Assembly (NCBI GenBank): GCA_964384625.1
Contig: CAYLNH010000271.1
Coordinates: 1-9,795 of the forward strand
Reading direction: 5' to 3'
DNA: 9,795 nucleotides
Origin: CAYLNH01 sp964384625
GTDB taxonomy: Bacteria; Verrucomicrobiota; Lentisphaeria; JABSQK01
Each line of letters opens with the position of its first letter. Position 1 is the stretch's first letter. The position numbers and the translations under genes were made by a program. Under the pieces are notes generated by a model. That model was not told the DNA's origin. It did no database searches and worked only from the letters and a program-made list of their open reading frames with translations. Below, one piece after another: positions 6,369-9,795 of the stretch.

Positions 6369-7904
6369 TTATTCGAGGCGGAGAATATAGTGACCGGATT
6401 CGTTCGGGTCAAAAGTTTCGACCAGCTCCCCGATCAGCCCGGGACCCGCGTACTGCAGGAAGTAGAAGATGTTGATCCGGCGCTCCTGCGGGCCGCCGGG
6501 GCGGACCGCCTGGAGGAAGCGATCCACCCGGCCATTGTCTACCTCGCCGGCGCGCTTGCACTCGCGTTCCGCCCGGCTGACGACCTTGTCCAGCTCTTTC
6601 GAAGCCTTCTTCCGGTAGGCCGTCACAGCGCGGTCGCCCACCAGATCGCCGGCGCCCGCTGCCAGCGCCGCCGCACTCTGGTGCAGCAGGTCCCGGGCGC
6701 GGTCGATGCCGGCGGCGGCTGCCGCCGGCAGATCCGCCGGGTGGTACAGTTCCGCCGGCGCCTTGAAGTAGTCCGTCGTCTCCAGCCCGAGCTTGGCCGC
6801 CGTCCGCACCTCGGCCGGCCCCAGAATCGTCGCCTGATTGCGCTGCCGAATTGCCGGCATCACCGCCGCGAACAGCTCGAACAACGGCTGGAGCTGCAGA
6901 TGATAGCGGAACTCGCCCGGACCGGCGATGAAGCTCATGCACGGCAGGACCTGCTGCTGCAGTACCGGCCGCAGATAGGCGCCGGTCGAGAACCGGTCCG
7001 GCGCCCCGGCGATCCGGTCCAGGAGGTCCTTCTCACTGAGCTCGTCCGGACCAACGCGGAACCGGCCGGCCGCCTCCAGGACCTGCCCGCGTTTCCCGGC
7101 TGCATCGATGTGGAACAGGCCGAAGCCGTCGTCCGCCGCGAACGACACCGGCAGGTCGATGGCCGCCAGCGCCGCGGCGCCCCGGGCCAGGGCGTCCCGG
7201 ATCCCGTCCCGCTGCCGGACGCAGGCGGTCAGGAAGGCGGTGGCGAACGGCCGCAGCAGGCGCGGCTCGAGGATCACCAGGCCGGAGCCGCGGAACAGCC
7301 GCGCGAGCACCGCCGAACTGTATTGGCCGTAGTCCGGCAGGCCGCCGGCAAGGAGGTCCTGGAGGCCGGCGGCAAACTCATCGCTGCAGGCTTCCAGCAG
7401 TTGCGCCGCCAGTGCTTCCGCCGGCGCGGCGGGAAGCGCTTCGGCCGCGATCCCCGCGTCCGGGAATTCCGCGCGGAACTCCCGACCGGGAAACCAGCAG
7501 GAAGCGATTTCGCTCAGGTCGTGGTCTTCCGTCGCATTCCAGAACACCGGAATGACCGGCTGCCCCAGCTCCGCGGCCTGCTCCCGGGCCAGCCGGATTG
7601 CGGTTGCCGCTTTGAACACCGTATACAGCGGGCCCGTAAACATGCCCGCCTGCTGCCCGGTCACAACGACCGCGCTCTGCGGCTGACGCAGCCGTTCGAT
7701 GTTGGCCAGGGCCGCGTCGTCGCTGCCGATCGCCCGGTTCCAGGCGAGCAGAGCTGCGGCCACCCCGTCGCGGTCATAGGCGCGGCTCAGGACGGCCTGC
7801 CGGCAGGCTGCCGGGTCCGCGGTCGGAAACGCCGGCAGCGGAGCCAGATCCCGGGCGCCGGGGTCGAATAACGGTTGGTCGAGGATCTCTGTCTGCATCT
7901 TCAC
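6369..7904 (-). CDS. bshC: Bacillithiol biosynthesis cysteine-adding enzyme BshC
   Basis: This protein of 511 residues is slightly shorter than typical BshC (about 530-540). In the known pathway BshC joins cysteine to glucosaminyl-malate in the cytoplasm, the last step to bacillithiol. Family hallmarks are clear: VVVTGQQAGMFTGPLYTVFK (79-98), then VIPVFWNATEDHDLSEI (117-133) in the Rossmann-like core. A helical region near 380-465 fits the family's coiled coil, and the end has PQERRINIFYFLQYAGPGLI (472-491). The reading frame may start at GTG 7904, overlapping the methyltransferase stop as GTGA, or at ATG 7898. Neither has a strong ribosome-binding site, so coupling to the upstream gene is likely. 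bshA and bshB are not in the window. Confidence 0.93.
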   Translation of the reverse strand: MKMQTEILDQPLFDPGARDLAPLPAFPTADPAACRQAVLSRAYDRDGVAAALLAWNRAIGSDDAALANIERLRQPQSAVVVTGQQAGMFTGPLYTVFKAATAIRLAREQAAELGQPVIPVFWNATEDHDLSEIASCWFPGREFRAEFPDAGIAAEALPAAPAEALAAQLLEACSDEFAAGLQDLLAGGLPDYGQYSSAVLARLFRGSGLVILEPRLLRPFATAFLTACVRQRDGIRDALARGAAALAAIDLPVSFAADDGFGLFHIDAAGKRGQVLEAAGRFRVGPDELSEKDLLDRIAGAPDRFSTGAYLRPVLQQQVLPCMSFIAGPGEFRYHLQLQPLFELFAAVMPAIRQRNQATILGPAEVRTAAKLGLETTDYFKAPAELYHPADLPAAAAAGIDRARDLLHQSAAALAAGAGDLVGDRAVTAYRKKASKELDKVVSRAERECKRAGEVDNGRVDRFLQAVRPGGPQERRINIFYFLQYAGPGLIGELVETFDPNESGHYILRLE

Positions 7905-8641
7905 TTGCGGCCGATGATGATCATGCGTTTTGAGGCCGGCCCGTACGCCGCGCCGGCGGTTGAACCGAAGCAGTCCGTCAACGTCAGGCCCGTCGCCGCG
8001 AAGAACCGTTCGAAGTCGTCGCGGCCATAGAGCTTGACGCTTTCATGATAACAGCGTTCGACGCCATTCTCGGTCACAATCAGGTCTTTGTCAACCGAGT
8101 TGTTCTCCGGGTTTAGACGCCGGTACTGCGTTACCGTCAGGCCGTCGCAGGCAAAGGAATCCTGCGGCACCAGGTTGGCGCGGACGTGGTCCGGGTTGAG
8201 GAAATCGAAAACGACCCGGCCGCCCGGCCGGAGGACGCGGTGGATTTCGGCGACGACCTGCTGATTCTCGCTGTCGTCGGCGAAATAGCCGAAGCTGGTG
8301 AAGAACGACAGCACTTGAGAGAAGCTGGCGGCGGCATACGGCAGGGCCCGCATATCCCCCTGCTGCAGGCGGGGCTTGAGTTCCGGCGGGGCGACGTCCA
8401 GGAGATCCTGAGAGAGATCGATGCCGACGGCGTCGAGATTGTGTTCGAGCAGCACGGCAAGATGGCGGCCGAAGCCGCAGCAGAGGTCGAGACAGCGGCT
8501 GCCCGGCGGAATCTGCAGCAGGTCCAGAAGCTGTTCCACCTGCCGCCGCGCCTCCGTCTGATCGCGATGCGCGTAAATCCGCACATAATCGCGGGAGAAT
8601 GCGGTGCGGTACCAATCCTGATTGTCGGCCCTGGTAGTCAT
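7901..8641 (-). CDS. Class I SAM-dependent methyltransferase, possible NmbA-type
   Basis: This 246-residue soluble enzyme has the Rossmann methyltransferase order: motif I CLDLCCGFG (50-58), an acidic motif II in VGIDLS (72-77), QGDMRALPY (94-102), LSFFTSFGYF (111-120), LRPGG (138-142 region) and FDFLNP (145-150). It would transfer a methyl group from S-adenosylmethionine to an unidentified acceptor. Its stop overlaps the bshC start (GTGA), so the two proteins are probably made together. A methyltransferase, NmbA, is reported to N-methylate bacillithiol in Chlorobaculum tepidum. The coupling here makes that substrate plausible, but sequence alone does not prove it. ATG 8641 is chosen over TTG 8671 because the protein aligns from there. 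The only ribosome-binding-like AGAGG is 13 bases away, inside a terminator-like stem. Confidence 0.9.
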   Translation of the reverse strand: MTTRADNQDWYRTAFSRDYVRIYAHRDQTEARRQVEQLLDLLQIPPGSRCLDLCCGFGRHLAVLLEHNLDAVGIDLSQDLLDVAPPELKPRLQQGDMRALPYAAASFSQVLSFFTSFGYFADDSENQQVVAEIHRVLRPGGRVVFDFLNPDHVRANLVPQDSFACDGLTVTQYRRLNPENNSVDKDLIVTENGVERCYHESVKLYGRDDFERFFAATGLTLTDCFGSTAGAAYGPASKRMIIIGRK

Positions 8642-8704
8642 GGCAAAAAACAAGCCTCTGGCGGAAAGCAAAGATAGTGGGGAATCTGCAATCCTGCCAG
8701 AGGC
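8642..8704 (-). terminator. Intrinsic terminator or attenuator abutting the methyltransferase start
   Basis: On the minus strand, GCCTCTGGC (8704-8696) pairs perfectly with GCCAGAGGC (8662-8654). Inside, GGA/TCC, GCA/TGC and GAT/ATC pairs extend the stem to 18 bp with small bulges and an 8-nt loop. TTGTTTTTTGCC (8653-8642) follows directly and runs into the ATG at 8641. This is the shape of a Rho-independent terminator for the YqjD/YqjE-like genes. Because the U-run reaches the next start codon, it may instead be an attenuator that regulates methyltransferase and bshC expression. Confidence 0.8.
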
Positions 8705-8712
8705 GGATGAAC

Positions 8713-9117
8713 TTACCTGTCAAGCATGCGGCGTTCGAAATCGTCGACCTTCAACGCCTTGCGGACCGACTTCTCGCTGGTCAGCAGCAGGCAGGCAAAC
8801 AGGGGGACGACGATGTAGATGAGCATAAAGACAAACAGGATACCGGCCGAAATCGCCAGGCCGAGCCCGGGCCGGTCGGTGGTCAAGGCCATCACACCGA
8901 CGCAGATCGAGACCGGCAGCAACAGCAGGCCGACCCCCGCGAGCGCCGCCCCGACCAGGGCGAAAAACGCGGCTCGCGAGCCTTGGCTGATGCCTTGGGC
9001 TAAACCGGCATATTGCCGCGCCAGCTCTTTCTTGATCTCCTGCAGCGTCTTGTTCTGATAGAACTTGAGCGCCGCAAAGATCAGCTTCGAAGCCAGTTGC
9101 TTGAGGAATTCCTTCAT
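8713..9117 (-). CDS. YqjE-like inner-membrane protein (DUF1469 / phage holin superfamily III)
   Basis: This 134-residue protein has an amphipathic, basic N-terminal helix (1-45) and two hydrophobic segments at about 48-76 and 84-113, then a charged tail ending ERRMLDR. This two-helix hairpin layout is that of the DUF1469/YqjE family, often labelled phage holin superfamily III, although the proteins are chromosomal and not phage lysis genes. The gene begins 12 nt after the DUF883 gene, the same order as yqjD-yqjE in Escherichia coli. No strong ribosome-binding site precedes ATG 9117, so coupling is likely. The function is unknown; a membrane or stress-related role is inferred from the family. 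Confidence 0.8.
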   Translation of the reverse strand: MKEFLKQLASKLIFAALKFYQNKTLQEIKKELARQYAGLAQGISQGSRAAFFALVGAALAGVGLLLLPVSICVGVMALTTDRPGLGLAISAGILFVFMLIYIVVPLFACLLLTSEKSVRKALKVDDFERRMLDR

Positions 9118-9129
9118 CGAGCCGGAGGC

Positions 9130-9408
9130 TTAGTCCGACTTGCGGCCGAGGATGAACCCGAGCAGCACGCCACAGACAAATACGCTGCCGATGACCGGCC
9201 ACGGGTTGTTGTGGACCTTGTCGTCGACAACCTTGACCTTTTCTTTGACCACTTCGCCGCCGCGGCCGAAGGCTTCAGCCGTCTTCTGCTTGGCGGTGAC
9301 GAAGTGTTCCCTGGCGGAGTCGGCGAACTGGGAGGTCTTCTCCTTGGCGCCGGCGAGTTTTTCTTTGGCGGATTCCGCGAGTTCCGAGACTTTGTTTTCT
9401 TCAGCCAT
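9130..9408 (-). CDS. YqjD/ElaB-like membrane-anchored protein (DUF883)
   Basis: This 92-residue protein has a long charged amphipathic helix at 5-60 with recurring SAKEK, GAKEK and TAKQK units spaced at about 11 residues, as in LEA-like or apolipoprotein-like helices. It ends with VHNNPW (65-70), one hydrophobic segment (about 71-88) and GRKSD. The NPW-x-hydrophobic-GR pattern is the hallmark of the DUF883 C-terminus. In Escherichia coli, YqjD, ElaB and YgaM are inner-membrane proteins that bind ribosomes in stationary phase. ATG 9408 follows AGGAG at seven bases, so the longer frame from 9657 is not used. The gene is first in the minus-strand run and has a long leader. Confidence 0.88.
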   Translation of the reverse strand: MAEENKVSELAESAKEKLAGAKEKTSQFADSAREHFVTAKQKTAEAFGRGGEVVKEKVKVVDDKVHNNPWPVIGSVFVCGVLLGFILGRKSD

Positions 9409-9740
9409 GATGGTTCTCCTTGGAGATTGGGTTGGATGTGCGATAAAATCGTGTCTCCGGTTCCCTGTCCGGAGCCCCCGATTCCGGTTGCGGCCTGTTC
9501 TTTCCACTCCCTGCAGACGAGTCTGCGGGGGGCTTCTGTCAGCGTTCACCCGAGCGCGAGCTTTAGACAACACCATCACTATACGTGAGATACGCCACGG
9601 CCGCAAGGCAGCCCCGGCGAAATTCAGCACTTTTACACAAAGTTCTTTGCGCTGCAAATATTCTGTCCCGCAAGGTGTTTGTTCGCAGGTGGATGCGCAG
9701 GGCTGTCCGGGTTTGCCGCGGCCATGCCGGCGGCGTCCCT
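9409..9740. other. Non-coding leader and spacer upstream of the DUF883 gene
   Basis: No convincing gene lies in this 332-base stretch. It contains the leader of the DUF883 gene, a possible promoter at 9578-9606, and two hairpins: CTCCGG/CCGGAG (9455-9460 and 9469-9474) and a near-perfect 10-bp stem with a 2-base centre (9509-9530, core GCAGAC/GTCTGC). The region from 9607 to 9740 shows nothing I can name. Both hairpins would be in the 5' untranslated part of the transcript. Confidence 0.5.
9578..9606 (-). promoter_or_regulatory. Promoter of the DUF883-led operon
   Basis: On the minus strand, TTGCGG (9606-9601) and TATAGT (9583-9578) are separated by exactly 17 bases. The -10 matches the sigma-70 consensus at 5 of 6 positions and the -35 at 3 of 6. 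The transcript would start near 9571 and have a leader of about 160 nt with two hairpins before the AGGAG at the DUF883 start. Confidence 0.45.
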
Positions 9741-9795
9741 AGATGGGCTCGGCGTAAGTTTTCCAGCCAGGGACGGAGGCCAAGCGCCGGTCCGG
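9741..9795 (+). repeat. 55-bp dispersed repeat, right copy (reaches window edge)
   Basis: This copy is inverted relative to 82-136 and identical at 53 of 55 bases. It runs to the last base of the window, so its true right end is not visible. Unlike the left copy, it does not follow a visible gene on its own strand; it lies upstream of the DUF883 operon. Conservation of a non-coding 55-mer at two loci points to a dispersed element. Confidence 0.85.

Noticed and set aside
6222..7871. 549-residue open frame on the plus strand
   Set aside because: It is antisense to bshC and is rich in R, Q, G and A without any recognisable domain, as expected for a shadow of a GC-rich gene.
8671..8673. TTG at 8671 as the methyltransferase start
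   Set aside because: It lies inside the terminator-like hairpin, has no ribosome-binding site, and the extra residues do not look like part of the family domain.
8718..8723. Perfect TTGACA on the minus strand as a -35 for the methyltransferase
   Set aside because: No -10-like hexamer sits 16-18 bases downstream; the spot holds CTGGCA. The hexamer also falls within the last codons of the YqjE-like gene.
8713..9117. Phage lysis holin or prophage remnant
   Set aside because: The holin label comes from a superfamily name. The gene is paired with a DUF883 gene as in chromosomal yqjDE, and no phage genes are present.

Overview
The window reads as chromosomal DNA from a GC-rich Gram-negative bacterium. 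The evidence is a lipobox lipoprotein, several membrane-anchored exported proteins, and YqjD/YqjE-like inner-membrane proteins. The bacillithiol enzyme BshC together with a secreted CBM9-type protein is compatible with a PVC-superphylum or similar environmental lineage. The taxonomy is inference only: there is no rRNA or other marker here. There is no phage, CRISPR, tRNA or rRNA signal.

Layout, right to left on the minus strand. A possible promoter (9578-9606) and a leader of about 160 nt precede a DUF883/YqjD-like gene (9408-9130) and a DUF1469/YqjE-like gene (9117-8713). A hairpin with a U-run (8642-8704) then ends exactly at the start codon of a class I methyltransferase (8641-7901). The methyltransferase overlaps bshC (7904-6369) by four bases, and a lipoprotein gene follows (6343-4910). 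Together the methyltransferase and BshC suggest a low-molecular-weight thiol pathway, possibly N-methyl-bacillithiol; the lipoprotein has no known role.

The middle (4575-4909) separates two convergent genes. It holds a 177-bp foldback element with 30-bp imperfect terminal inverted repeats and a TAA duplication, which fits a MITE, plus a second long hairpin. The only plus-strand gene, 4140-4574, encodes a small soluble DUF7832-like protein of unknown role.

The left third is a second minus-strand run: rmuC (4018-2639), a secreted CBM9-like protein (2536-1505), and two tandem single-pass membrane proteins (1504-896 and 873-136) that look like diverged paralogues. The last three are tightly packed and probably form one envelope operon, with rmuC 102 nt upstream.

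Both window edges carry the same 55-bp repeat in opposite orientation (82-136 and 9741-9795, 53/55 identical). The left copy abuts a stop codon and sits beside a cluster of short palindromes (1-91). This is a dispersed repeat that no gene explains. The most notable observations are the edge repeat, the MITE, the terminator fused to the methyltransferase start codon, and the methyltransferase-bshC coupling.
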